A stretch of 64,000 nt of DNA, taken from the NCBI RefSeq assembly GCF_030269925.1, contig NC_085129.1, positions 13,569,501 to 13,633,500 on the forward strand. Reading direction: 5' to 3'. The first letter of the stretch is position 1, and each line of letters starts with the position of its first letter. Below, piece by piece: positions 30,346 to 41,015 of this stretch. A program made the position numbers and the translations under genes. This DNA comes from Bombyx mori. Taxonomy: Eukaryota; Arthropoda; Insecta; Lepidoptera; Bombycidae. The notes under the pieces were generated by a model. That model saw only the letters and a list, made by a program, of their open reading frames with translations. It was not told the DNA's origin and made no database searches.

Positions 30346-31009
30346 AACATAAGCATTGAAAAAAAGCGGTCATATGTTTGTGCCGCCAATCCTTAGCCTT
30401 AACCGAAATCCTTAGCTGCGAATATGGGAATATAATATAATATGGGTCGCATTATTTTATTCGCGAATCGTGAAAACTCGAATGAAGGAAATACGAATAG
30501 TGAGCTTTTACTGTACTCGTATTTATATCGAAAGCCGATACTTCAATGAGTTCTTTCATACTTCGGCTCGTAACAGACAATTGTGTAAACAAAATTAGGC
30601 AAAACCGAATCAATCAGCTTCTCCCGTCTCATCTATGGGTCTAACGGAACGCAGGGCTCCGTAAACTCGAAACATAAGTGCATCTAATGCGCATTCACCA
30701 TACACAGCAGTGATGTTTGGATTGCAACACGAGATAACTTTGATGTATTACGTGCTGTAGCTTCTGAAGTTAACATCAATACTGGAACTATCGGAGAACG
30801 TCAAACAGAGATGAATATCTTAGAAATTCCAAATGTGTTTACGAAACAATCAATCTTTGTAATTAAAGCAACAAATAAGCAGACCGTATTTCACAACTGC
30901 GCAAACGTTGCTATTTGTTTTGACCGTTTTAAGTCTAATTATTTGAGCCATTGGCTTTGTGACTATGTGTGGCAATATTTGTTTGATTATAATTAACCTA
31001 TACACACAA
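30346..31009. other. No recognised feature
   Basis: AT-rich sequence; the plus-strand frame 30811-30996 has no recognised motif. Confidence 0.45.
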
Positions 31010-31165
31010 CCCACTGACTGATCCTGTGGTAGATTCCGCGAAGCACTGCTCTTGCTAAGACTAGTGTCAGCAAATTCTCTCAGATTGAGCTCGTGAGCTT
31101 ATCTACCTGTCTGAGCATAGCTGAAATAGCCCCTTAGGCTACCAATGAATCAGTAGGGAAAATAT
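31010..31165 (+). mobile_element. Repeat B copy
   Basis: CACTGACTGATCCTGTGGTA, GATTCCGCGAAGCACTGCTC, TTGCTAAGACTAGTGTCAGC, CTGAAATAGCCCCTTAGGC, CAGTAGGGAAAAT; the first third is shortened. Confidence 0.72.
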
Positions 31166-31784
31166 AAAATTGATTATAAAATATGACCCTAGGACCCTAG
31201 GAAAAAACATTATTACTTTTAATTGTATGCGTTTGGAATGCTGTAGATTTATTAAATCAAACCAATTTAAAACTGACAATTTGGGTTTTTTCTTCTTTTG
31301 CTTAACAAAAACCAGAACACGTACCAGACAAAAATATTACTTTCCAAATATCCTTTGACACTAAAGATAAGCTTCTGAATGTCGTGGCCGTAAATCAGAG
31401 CGAAAGCAATAAAAGCCAAACACGAGGCGTAAGGACACACAAAATGCAGTCTGATATTATACCAATAAATATCAATAAAAGAACGGGCAGCGTTAATAGA
31501 TGCATGACCATGATGGATTCAATTTAACTGTTATGAATGTTACATTATTTCTAGCCACTTTCTGCAGCTATACCCGTTGTGGAACAGTGGATCTGTATAA
31601 AACAGTTGATTAGTTCATTAGTGCAGAGTTTTTAACCAGAAATTGTTTCGACTCTAAATATTTAGAACAATATATAAATACATTATGGGAAATGTGTATA
31701 TATGCAGAGCTTATTACAGCTAATAACCTTAAAGTGAGACGCATTGAAATAAATAGAACATTTTGCCATTTTGATTTTTTTTTG
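31166..31784. other. No recognised feature
   Basis: AT-rich sequence only. CCTAGGACCCTAGGA near 31186 is a small direct repeat. Confidence 0.45.
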
Positions 31785-31915
31785 TCTACCCAAATAGCCG
31801 TAGCTTTGCAAAGACTAGAACCTCTTTAATGGTTTTACCACGTGTGTAGGTGAGCTCACTGCGCTCAACCTGAGAGATTTTGCTACCATCAGCCCTAGCA
31901 AGAGCAAGATCGAAG
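31785..31915 (-). mobile_element. Repeat B fragment, left arm of a fold-back
   Basis: Starts with a T run (31770-31781), then GTAGGTGAGCTCACTGCGCT, CAACCTGAGAGATTTTGC, CCCTAGCAAGAGC. It is the reverse orientation of the next copy. Confidence 0.7.
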
Positions 31916-32040
31916 TAGGTACTACTCTTGCTAGGGTCAATATTAGCAATTCCCTCAGGTTGAGCTCGTGAGCTCACCTATCGATACGTGAGTAGTCGGA
32001 ATAGCCTCTTAGGTTACCATCGCTTGAGGAGGAAAAATAA
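31916..32040 (+). mobile_element. Repeat B fragment, right arm of a fold-back
   Basis: CTCTTGCTAGGGTCAATATT, AGCAATTCCCTCAGGTTGAG, CTCGTGAGCTCACC, then AATAGCCTCTTAGGTTACC and GGAGGAAAAAT. It mirrors 31785-31915 about a centre near 31915. Confidence 0.7.
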
Positions 32041-33483
32041 GGTAAAACTATTTAGGACATTAGAACATTTTCCGTGAAGTGTACAGTTAGTTATAAGTGC
32101 TTATCTACGAATTTCTACAGAAAAAAATGACAAATGTACTAGTTTCACATCACGAATACTCATAGTTTGGTCGTGTATTATCTAGCTGGCACATCGTTTA
32201 TCGCCATTCATCAGTTTGTGACTAGCTTTTCGCATGAAGAAACATTTCTATGAAGTTTCACTTGAAATTTCATATTCGTTGATAATGATTGATATAATCT
32301 TAAATTCAATTTTGGCAGCAATAATTCTTCGAAATACACGGATAAATAAATCCATTCATTTCAATCGTAGCGTGGTTATAGGTTAAAAACCAATATGTTT
32401 TGATCAACCATAAATAGGTACTTGTATTTTGTATTTGAATTTGTAGTGCAACGATAAAATGGTCGGCCACTGCAACTGACATTGCTTGAAATTGTAGATT
32501 CCTCAAGTCTGATATTCTATACAGCACTGTTACAAGACATAGCATTTGAAAATATATGTAGAATTAGTAACTGTTCTATTGTTGGACTTTTATTATTCTC
32601 TTCTCAAATCTTCTCTATTATAATAATTAAAAATTATCTGACTCCTTTTTTACGCCTTTCACATTCAATCGTCTCCGCCATCCTGCTTTTCTCTGTCATT
32701 CTCTTTCCCTTCCTTTCGCTTTCTTTCACTTCTTAACGCCCCGTTCCACACTCTTTTCGTACGTTCCGTTCATATCATTCCCACATAGATACAATTGAAA
32801 AACTTGCTCTAATTAATCATACTCTAATTAAAAAAAATTAATAATATCTTTGTTACTTAGTGATCTTGGCCAGGATATTAAGCTTAAGTAAAATTGTTGA
32901 ATAATTGATACCTGTGTACATTTAAGTCAATCCGATGATATTTTCTTCAGTTTTTATGAGTTGTAGACATAACTAAAACTAATTTTGCGGCTTAATCTCC
33001 ATTTTATCAATTGTCACTATATTATTTTCCATGTATAGATTTGTGCTAACGGATAAGAACGTCGTATAGTTTTCTAAATTCCACGGAAATCAATATCCAA
33101 AGTACTTTTTCAAATAATTCGTTTTTTTTTCATTATTTATTTAAAAAAAGCTACAGTCTTTAATACAAAATGATTTAATGCTTAACGATTTTATCGACAA
33201 TGAAAAATAATCTTCTTACAAACAATTCCGGAAACCATAAAAACATACCTTCCAAATATATTACAAAGTTACGCTCTGAATGAAGCCAGTCATTATTTCT
33301 CAATAGTACAACATATTAATAGAAAGAAATCGTTCATTACCTTAATTATTCAATACGATTGGGTGTATTGAACTCCATCTGAGGAGCACGAGAGGCGACT
33401 TCTAATTATGAAACCGTCATATCGAAAAGAATGTTCGCGGATACGATTCAACTTCATTATGGCTACAAAAACTATTTCAGATG
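32041..33483. other. No recognised gene; pyrimidine-rich patch
   Basis: The patch 32640-32760 (TTTTTACGCCTTTCACATTC, CCATCCTGCTTTTCTCTG, CCCTTCCTTTCGCTTTC) is strongly pyrimidine-rich and may be an old retroposon piece. The rest is AT-rich with no supported gene. Confidence 0.4.
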
Positions 33484-33547
33484 AGCGATACACGTGTAGT
33501 ATGACAGAATGTTTTAGCGATACACGTGTAGTATGACAGAATGTTTT
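33484..33547 (+). repeat. Exact two-unit 32-bp tandem duplication
   Basis: AGCGATACACGTGTAGTATG plus ACAGAATGTTTT occurs twice without a change (33484-33515, 33516-33547). Each unit contains the palindromic ACACGTGT E-box core. Confidence 0.92.
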
Positions 33548-33809
33548 CGTTAAGCAATTTACGAGATGATTTTTTCAAAATCATAATACTCTTTATTTTT
33601 ACTTATTTATTTGTGTATTAGACGCTCTACTTCACATATCATCTCATTTCATTTAATTTCATCCCAGTTGATTAATGTATAAAATTCATCATCTTCATTT
33701 CATTTCACTCCATATTATCATTTTTCATAAACATAAGAATATAAATTAAAATAAGACATGACTTAAAGGTGTTAGTTACCAGGTCATGAAATTCCTTTAA
33801 AAAAAAGAC

Positions 33810-33850
33810 GCTCTACTACCGTGGTAGTAGAGCGCTCTACTACCGTGGTT
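33810..33850. repeat. Palindromic tandem, 11-bp stem
   Basis: GCTCTACTACC (33810-33820), GT, then its exact complement GGTAGTAGAGC (33823-33833), followed immediately by another GCTCTACTACCGTGG. The unit can fold on itself and is partly repeated. Confidence 0.85.
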
Positions 33851-33884
33851 TTTTTATGGATTAACGGATTAAGGAATTAACGAA

Positions 33885-34074
33885 TTACAAAATTATAATT
33901 CGTACGAGTTTAATTTTTATTATACGATGTTATTCCTTCATTGTGGAAGTCATTTGTGAACATATTATATTAATTCATTAGAAACTTTTGATACTTTCTT
34001 GCAGAATTCAAACATCGGCACAGTCGAATCGCTAGATATGAATGTATCTTATCTTATCTTTTAGACCACGACAA
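33885..34074 (-). mobile_element. Bm1 head region, degenerate
   Basis: Reversed Bm1 head: AAAATTATAATTCGTACGAG, TTCCTTCATTGTGGAAGTCA, GCAGAATTCAAACATCGGCA (B box altered), TCTTTTAGACCACGACAAG (A box side). No Bm1 body is attached. Confidence 0.75.
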
Positions 34075-34131
34075 GTTATATTACGATTTCCACGTTCACG
34101 GTTTGCGGTGCTTTTTATTATTATTTATTAT

Positions 34132-34402
34132 TTATATATATAAAAATGAATTGCTGTTCGTTAGTCTCGCTAAAACTCGAGAACGGCTGGACCGATTTGG
34201 CTAATTTTGGTCTTGAATTATTCGTGGAAGTCCAGAGAAGGTTTAAAAGGAAAAAATATGAAAATGCTCGGAATGATGTAAAAACAAACAATTTTATTTT
34301 TCCTTTGATGTGTCCCTCGTCGGACGGATTCCTTTTGTTTTTTTTACGTTTATTTTATTCAAAAGTTTATCGATTTAGACACTACAAAGTCTGCCGTGTC
34401 AA
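34132..34402 (+). mobile_element. HelB Helitron, decayed 3' end
   Basis: TATATATATAAAAATGAATT, CTCGCTAAAACTCGAGAACG through TGTGTCCCTCGTCGGACGG to GTCTGCCGTGTCAATAAA; the final CAGCTAG is lost and a few bases are missing before it. It lies about 60 bp from a Bm1 head relic. Confidence 0.83.
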
Positions 34403-34519
34403 TAAAACTAACCTAATTCACAAGGTTACATAATTACTGTGGTGGTGAGCTCTCGCAAGGGTGATAGTAAATTTCTGCCCCTAAGCACTCGTGCGACCCG
34501 GTTTCAAGATGGTGCAAGA

Positions 34520-34567
34520 CACTGCTTCGTGGCAGAAATAGGCAATATGATGGTACGTACCTATTTG
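34520..34567 (-). mobile_element. Short Bm1 fragment
   Basis: ACTGCTTCGTGGCAGAAATA, GGCAATATGATGGTACGTAC, CTATTTGG is reversed Bm1 body (consensus TTCACGGCAGAAATAGGC). Only about 48 bp remain. Confidence 0.65.
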
Positions 34568-35105
34568 GGCCTTTCAAATGCACCACCATTAATATGTTTC
34601 TGGTTTAGAGTATGCTTTATTGTACACCATCAATATAATAACAAAGTCAAAACATTCAACATAAATACAGTGAGCGGTTGCGTATCGCTAAAACCGATCT
34701 CTTCCAAGCAAACATCAGGTGAACAAGAATAATATAAGACAACTAAGCAATAAAAAAAATATTAAAAAAAACACAAAAACAAAAAAAGACACGATATTAA
34801 TGATATTTAATCCAAAACGTGAGATTCAACTGGGAACCTGTGAAGGGCGCAGTATTTTTAGTCATTAACCAATAGAAGATCAGGACAATAGTGTATATTA
34901 ATCATTCAAACAGGTATAGATAAAATAAGGGTTTTAAAGTATGCATAGGAGAGATAAGTAGTCGTTAAATCACGATTAATAAATTAAATAGATATTTTTA
35001 TTGGATGAAACGAAGAATTTTAATTGAAGATTAGGATAATGGTGACCGCTGTTTTTTTTTTTACTTAGATAATACATTCCTTTTTGTGTTGGGTATTATA
35101 TAAGA
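34568..35105. other. No recognised feature
   Basis: AT-rich sequence with A-rich runs at 34745-34790. Confidence 0.5.
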
Positions 35106-35510
35106 CTAGCTTTTGCCCGCGACTTCGTCCGCGTGGAATAGTTCACAAATAATCCTTTATTTTAGAACAAATTTGGTTAACATAAAAAACGTTATACATA
35201 AAAAAGGTTGGCTCACACCTTAACATATAAACATATGCTGTCGCAGACTTTTTTTAGATCTTTTAAAGGGGAAAAGGAAAACAAAAGGGAAACTATAACC
35301 GTTTCTGCAGCGCACGCAGCGACCCGATTTTGAAACATTATTTATTGGTGCTCCGCTTGTATTGGTCTTAGCGTGATGTTATATAGCTTATAGCCTTCCT
35401 CGATAAATGGGCTATTTAACACTGAAAGAAATTTTCAGATCGGACCAGTAGTTCCTGAGATTAGCGCGTTCAAACAAACAAACTCTTCAGCTTTATAATA
35501 TTAGTACAGA
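35106..35510 (-). mobile_element. HelA-related Helitron, complete ends
   Basis: On the minus strand it starts TCTGTACTAATATTATAAAG and ends CGGACGAAGTCGCGGGCAAA, AGCTAG, flanked by A and T as expected. About 405 bp. The interior (CGTTTCTGCAGCGCACGCAG on +) differs from the copy at 11150, so this is a distinct subfamily. Confidence 0.83.
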
Positions 35511-35761
35511 TATAGAATAGAGATATAGAAAGCTTTAAAAGAGTATCCTGATTATTTAAATTACTGGTGGTACGTAATGCATTTTTTATTGGGTTGGCTG
35601 GTCATAACATCGTTAACGCCGGCACCTACCTTAAGACATGAAGATGAAGTTTCAATATGTTTGCTTTAACTCTGTATAGTATGTACCACGATCGTATTTC
35701 TGCTATAAAACAATATTACGTTTATCGGCTTAAAAAACGCTTCAATCCTTTTAGACCGATT

Positions 35762-36166
35762 AGTAGTAGTCGCAGTAGTCGAGATTCGACTATAATTAAT
35801 TGAAATTATAAGTTTGAACATTATTATAGTTCTAGTGCCAAAGACTATTATGTTTCTATAATCATAGGTTTCGCCAAGACTACACTATAGACAAATAATA
35901 TTAAAGATAAACAATATTAACCTATTCTCAATTTGACCACAGACTTTATGCAATAACAAAAGTTTGACAGTAAAAAAGTTTATTTTATATATGTTGTGTG
36001 TGTCAAATACATGGTAGAGTGTGTAATGTTTTTATTTATTTATTTATTTAATGTATTATCAAAGCACAATTTAAAAAAAAAAGTGTGGGAAATATCATAT
36101 TCCTCCGTTCATGCAATTTTCGTAAAAAGGGTTACAAAGTTTTTGCTTCACGTATTAATATATAGA
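35762..36166 (-). mobile_element. HelC Helitron, 3' terminus decayed
   Basis: Plus-strand CGCAGTAGTCGAGATTCGAC begins the element and CTTCACGTATTAATATATAG, A ends it (the minus-strand TC start). The CTAG end has mutated (AGTAGTAGT). Confidence 0.83.
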
Positions 36167-36256
36167 TATGTGGATAATACCATCATACACTCACATTATT
36201 TATAATATCCAAATTATAGTTAAAATACTAAAGATTTCACTATCTGAAAAACAAAA

Positions 36257-36394
36257 ATGTATTTCGCAGTCAAACTTCAATCAGCACTCGAAGAAAGTAG
36301 CACAAGCAATCACCACCAAATCTATGGCTTCGAATTAAACAATAAAACATCGGATGCGGTTATTGTTGACAACAAAAACTCGCAAATAAATTAG
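36257..36394 (+). CDS. Small ORF, 45 codons, unidentified
   Basis: ATG at 36257 opens MYFAVKLQSALEESSTSNHH, QIYGFELNNKTSDAVIVDNK, NSQIN to a TAG. Residue use is hydrophilic and balanced, with E, S, D and N rather than the K/I/F/Y runs of the background frames. TATTTCGCAG inside the first codons could alternatively be a splice acceptor. No family is recognised, there is no clear promoter, and the frame could be chance. Confidence 0.25.
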   Translation: MYFAVKLQSALEESSTSNHHQIYGFELNNKTSDAVIVDNKNSQIN

Positions 36395-36699
36395 TGTGTA
36401 TTTTTTTTTCTTTTTTCTTTCTATAAAAAAAACTCCGACTCACGCCACGTGACGTGTTTGTTCGATTTGACATGAATTGAGAGTCCATTAGAGTTTTTCA
36501 TTGGTCAATACTAATCTTCATCACCGATTAACACGCATAAGAACGGTAATTCGATATACCGCATTTTCATAACCTTAAAATATTTATTTACAATAAATTA
36601 GACTTTCTCGTCTTGTTATGTCATGAGCATAGTTTGATTCGTGACTTTATTAAATTGTGTCGCACAATTAAACTTCACTTAACGAAAATAATTAGAGGG

Positions 36700-36792
36700 C
36701 AGTGTGCTTAGTGCGAGTTTTTAACGTTCTCGATAGCGTAAAAGTTAACTCAAATTTGTATGCAGGTGGAACAGCGCCCCTAGCGGCAAACG
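36700..36792 (+). repeat. Repeat E copy 4, best preserved
   Basis: CAGTGTGCTTAGTGCGAGTT, CTCGATAGCGTAAAAGTTAA, CTCAAATTTGTATGCAGGTG, GAACAGCGCCCCTAGCGGCA, AACG. The four copies agree along the whole length. Confidence 0.75.
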
Positions 36793-37368
36793 TAGGCAAA
36801 CAAACACCAGCTTAATCATACAAGTAGTATAGCATTAATCTTATTAAATGTGTGCTCGATAAGGTTGTACTGTAAGATGCAAGATACTTTCACCATTCGA
36901 TACAAACTGATAATTAGATATTTCAAATACGAAGGAAGTATTCAATTTAATTGGCAACTGAAGCGGTGATAGCTGGATAGGTAAGAATATTATATAAAAA
37001 CATTCTACATGACTTGAATAGTCTTAATCAAGAGTTGAATTAAACTTTTTTTGTGTCGAAATATGAAATTTTAGATGAGTTTTTTTTGTGTGTATTATTT
37101 GCGTCCTACTTTACCAAGACTTAATTAGCTATTATTCTTTCTTTTTTCTTTGTTGAGTACATTGAATGACAGCCGCGTTAAATGTACAAATAGTAAATAG
37201 CACTAGCTAAGTAAATAGCTATCAGACGGAAAGTGCGTGTTTCCGATAACAAAGTACCCTATATTATTAACAAATAAATCAAAACACGCTTAACTACTAT
37301 TCCTGCAAATTAATATTTTGTGTAGAACAAATAATAAAACAAAAATAGCTGACCCATATTTATACAAG
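36793..37368. other. No recognised feature
   Basis: AT-rich sequence only. Confidence 0.5.
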
Positions 37369-37453
37369 TGTGTGCCGAATTGCAACCGATCACCATGCAG
37401 GGACATGTCGCGAATATGTCGCTCTGTGGCGCCGTCCGGTGACTCATGCGAAG
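37369..37453 (+). CDS. Cys-rich exon-like segment
   Basis: The frame CVPNCNRSPCRDMSRICRSV, APSGDSCEG has five cysteines in 29 residues with spacing C-3-C-4-C-6-C-10-C. It ends at an AAG|GTAATG donor (GT at 37454). A CTGAC branch-like motif and TTTATACAAG acceptor-like site lie just upstream. The segment is GC-rich (CGCTCTGTGGCGCCGTCC) compared with its flanks. Cys-rich secreted domains such as protease inhibitors have comparable density, but no specific pattern is matched. A different frame starts at the ATG at 37395. Confidence 0.25.
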
Positions 37454-37912
37454 GTAATGTGTGATTTGCGTATCATTACGTAAAGCTTGCTACTTGAGTT
37501 GTGCAGACGTGGTGTTTTCTGGTGTTTTAATAACTGAAAAACAAATGCAGTTTCAATTCAAATAAGCAAGTCTCTATCCTGGTATACTTGTCCTTTATAT
37601 TTGGCCAAAGTTATAATATAAGATTACTGCATTGTCATCAGCTCTCAATACGTGTGAAAATTTTCAAGTGATGTCTTTTGTGTTCGTGAAAATTATATTG
37701 AAAGAACCGCTACATCGATAGAGATAGATATAGACTAAGCTAATGAAAGCATGTCGAACAGGTCTTCTATCTGGTAGCAAGGTACATATTATGAGCAGTA
37801 GTTCATTTTGCTTCAAAAAGTAGCCGTCAAAATTGGGAGGTCCATTATTATTTCGATTCTTTAATTGTAGAATTCGTCCGTGAATACGTGTTACGTTAGC
37901 ATTCTCTTAGAG
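37454..37912. other. No recognised feature
   Basis: AT-rich sequence. Confidence 0.5.
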
Positions 37913-37931
37913 AAATCGATAATTGTTTGCA

Positions 37932-38118
37932 GGATTTTTATAGGCATAATCGCAGACTTCTTAACCGTCTCAATATCAATAATTATTTGTCATTTGTCGC
38001 TTCTGTTAAAAGATTTTTTAAATGGCTTGCCCCAAATCTCCTTTTAAAAACACGAGCTTATAATTTTGACATTCGCCTTAAAAGCTTCGTCCTTTTGATG
38101 ATTGACGTGGTGGCATAA
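37932..38118 (+). CDS. Open frame behind a strong acceptor, unidentified
   Basis: GATAATTGTTTGCAG is a good 3' splice site. The frame after it reads DFYRHNRRLLNRLNINNYLS, FVASVKRFFKWLAPNLLLKT, RAYNFDIRLKSFVLLMIDVV, A, stop (about 61 codons). It is basic and hydrophobic. It is not in phase with the Cys-rich segment at 37369 if that uses its GTAATG donor. No AATAAA immediately follows. It could be a retroelement relic or a host exon. Confidence 0.22.
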
Positions 38119-39174
38119 CGGGCCGTATGTTAAATCAGAGCACATAAATAATTTGCTGAATTAGACAGAACCGTGGTATTTATGTAAGTTCACAACACGC
38201 TATACCAACAGTCGTGGTGAAATATTAGAATTAAAGCACTATTGCTTAATGCTCGTTTCGCAGTGAATGTCCCTATATGAATAAAATCCATCTGTTGAAA
38301 GAGATCGCTCCCTACCATCAAACCTGAATGCAAAAATCTTTAAGAGAGTTTTGTCTCAAAAAAAAAAAAAATGAGCGAAAAAACAAATACAAATTATAAA
38401 TAAATAAATATGCTTTAACAAAAACTGACTTCAAATAGAAAAAAAAAAAGATATTCCAAAACAAATTAATATACACTAAAAACAATAATCACCGAAATCG
38501 GTTAGCATAATATTGAGTTATTGAGTTATTCATATATTTGTCGCGCGCATTCTTAATGCAAATTAAAGACTTATATGGTTTTCTCGTGGATTCTATTATC
38601 AGAACTAAATTCGTCAGCTTTCTAAAAAAAAAAAATCATCAAAATCGATTCACCCAGTCAAAAGTTATGAGGTAATAAACATTAAAAAAAGCCATACAGT
38701 CTAATTGAGAACCTCCTCCTTTTTAGAAGTCGGTTAAAACGATAATTATCAAGTATTTTGATAACAAAACCGCCCTAGCAACTAAGTTCTCAAGAACAGT
38801 TAGGGTCATCTCTGCCTACCTCACTAAAAACTTAACGTAGGAAGCCACTCCCACGCTTTTGTCCCGAATTCGTACAAACGACACGGGCGCGGAAATACTA
38901 ATTTTTATGTACTACGTGTGACGTATATCGGATGAGGTCTCGTCGCCAGCGAGAGCAAAATAACGATAAAATGTTAAATACAATAATTCACTAATAAATT
39001 CTTCAATTCCTTTTTTCAATTTAATTCGTTTTTCCTTCTTGTTTCATATCGTAGATGAGTGAAAGAGCTATCATTAGCAGCCTGGTGTCATCATTTTCGA
39101 TGATTTCAAGAGCATCTTTTGGGCTTTTAAGTCATAGCACTCACAGAAAAAATACAACATTTCGTTACTTAACG
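38119..39174. other. No recognised feature; A-rich tract
   Basis: A-rich low complexity at 38355-38460. CCTCCTCCTTTTTAGAAGTC (38710) recalls a motif found in insect transposons, but no element boundary can be drawn. Confidence 0.4.
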
Positions 39175-39397
39175 TACTGGTAGGTACCACCACCCCGCCT
39201 ATTTCTGCCGTAAAGCAGTAATGCGTTTCGGTTTGAAAGGGTGCGGCAGCCGTTGTAACTATACTTGAGACTTTGGAACTTATATCTCAAGTTGGGTGGC
39301 GCATTTACGTCGTAAATGTCTATGGTCTCCAGTAACCACTTAACACCAGGTGGGCTGTGAGCTAGTCCACCCATCTAAGCAACAAAAAAAGAAAAAA
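39175..39397 (+). mobile_element. Bm1-type SINE, 5' part deleted
   Basis: TACTGGTAGGTACCACCACC joins the Bm1 start directly to the middle, losing the TCTTGTGAGTCC part. The rest is complete to CCCATCTAAGCAACAAAAAA. Confidence 0.9.
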
Positions 39398-39782
39398 GTC
39401 GTTATAGTTGCTTGTAGTATGACCCGAACTCGAGTCGCCCAAATGGAACAATTTAATACGAATCCAGTGGGCGACACTCAATACGACACAATAACAATAC
39501 TTTTGCTTTCGTTTTACGACACATTACAATAGATTAAGATGATCTCATGTAACCTAAATCTTGTAAGTTATTGTGGGAAAACCGTGTCGCTCCGATACTG
39601 TAAAGGTTTGGTGTTACTAAATGAGTGTCTTCCATTTGCTTTAATCCTGCGGTGAAACATTTGTACATTTCTTTCTGAAAGCATAGCAACTTAATTTCGA
39701 TAATATCAAATTAATATTTTGGTGTCTGCAAGCCACAGTTGATCGTCGCATGCCCTCTAATGTATAGTAAATGATTTTTTTT

Positions 39783-39975
39783 GTCTACTTATTCGCTGGT
39801 AGCTTAAGAGGCTATTCCAGCTACGCCCGGACAGGTGCGTGAGCTCACGGGCTCAACCTGAGAGAATTTGCTAATACTAGCCCTAGCACGAGCAGTGCTT
39901 CGGAGAATCTACCACCGGATCGAAATCGCGACCTACTGAGGAGATCCGGCGAGAAACTCAGTGGGCTGTGTCTAT
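39783..39975 (-). mobile_element. Repeat B copy, near complete
   Basis: Plus-strand T run, CTATTCCAGCTACGCCCGGA, GTGAGCTCACGGGCTCAACC, CTAGCACGAGCAGTGCTTCG, GGAGATCCGGCGAGAAACTC. It gives the whole B unit in reverse, with its polyA as a T run at 39776. Confidence 0.8.
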
Positions 39976-40483
39976 GGCTTAGTTAGAGGAGAAATGAATT
40001 ATTTCTATTGGTTTGTAAGCATGTTCAATAACAGACTCTTAAATTTATAATGTTTTGATAAATTGGTACAGTATGCATCGTCTATTATATTATTATGATG
40101 TTTTTCTTTGTCATTTTCACGCAGTCTATATGTACTTTTAACATTCAAAACCAATTCTTCACGATCAAATGTATTACAAACTTCACGGATATTGTCTCTA
40201 ATTCCTGCAACAGTGCTCTGACTCAAGAAAAAATAAAATAAAAACATTCTCGGTTGGTCTATATTTCACATGATGCACAACCGGTAATAGGCCTACATTG
40301 TGAGATGAATCACGACTGCAGGTTGTCGATCTACACAGTGATTCACGTATAAAAAATCTGCGACCTCGAATATTCCTTTTGTTTCAAAAAGCTTCATCAG
40401 ATTTGTTGTGCTAACTTCAATTCCATTTTTTTTTATGTATAACAAAAATGTGTAACAAAAATAATCTTTGGAAATAAACGGGA
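39976..40483. other. No confident feature; decayed minus-strand frames
   Basis: Minus-strand frames at 40005-40247 and 40293-40487 are fairly long for the region (for example GIEVSTTNLMKLFETKGIFE). They follow the FLYWCH-like relic at 40484-40687, so they may be parts of the same dead protein. Confidence 0.35.
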
Positions 40484-40687
40484 TCACGGGTGCTCAGCAA
40501 CGCCAGACTGCGTTCGAGGCTTAAAAATAATCATGAACGATGACGGTGTTTGACTGTGCCCTTTATATTGATGTCCATTAACAACTATAAGCGCTGACCC
40601 AGTGAATTGTAAATAAGGCAGTTTACCTTGTGAGTAAAACAATAAGAAGTGACAAATATTACTAATAATAGTCAGGACGTTTCTCAC
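40484..40687 (-). pseudogene. Possible FLYWCH-type zinc finger relic
   Basis: The minus-strand frame contains LQFTGSALIVVNGHQYKGHS, and a shift in the next frame gives a W-R-C triplet about 30 codons later. FLYWCH fingers have the order (L/V)-V-x-x-G-x-x-(F/Y) ... W-x-C ... C-x-A ... H-x-H. The first two elements are visible; the later Cys/His ligands are not. FLYWCH modules are common in insect transposon-related proteins. A frameshift and stops show decay. The resemblance is modest and may be chance. Confidence 0.22.
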
Positions 40688-41015
40688 TCTGGGACTCTAG
40701 CCAATGGTGGCTTGTGTCGTAGATACCGTCATCAGCGTCAATATATATTTTTTATAAAGTATTTTTTTAAAAATGAATTTTTAAACATTTTTTAAATATT
40801 GTATATTTCATAAGATTCTAATGTAATAAATGTAAAAATTACTATGACTATTAAATGCAACAGACAAACTTCGGATCTAGTAAAATGACCTGACGAATAA
40901 ACGCAAGTATTTTATTAATTTCGATTACAAACGCAATTAATGAAGATTTTTTCAATAATTTTAGCAATAATTACAATAATGCAATAGAACTACAAATGCT
41001 TAATGTATTTAGGCT

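Noticed and set aside
34439..34732. 97-codon gene (+)
   Set aside because: It runs through a reversed Bm1 fragment and has no domain or signal support.
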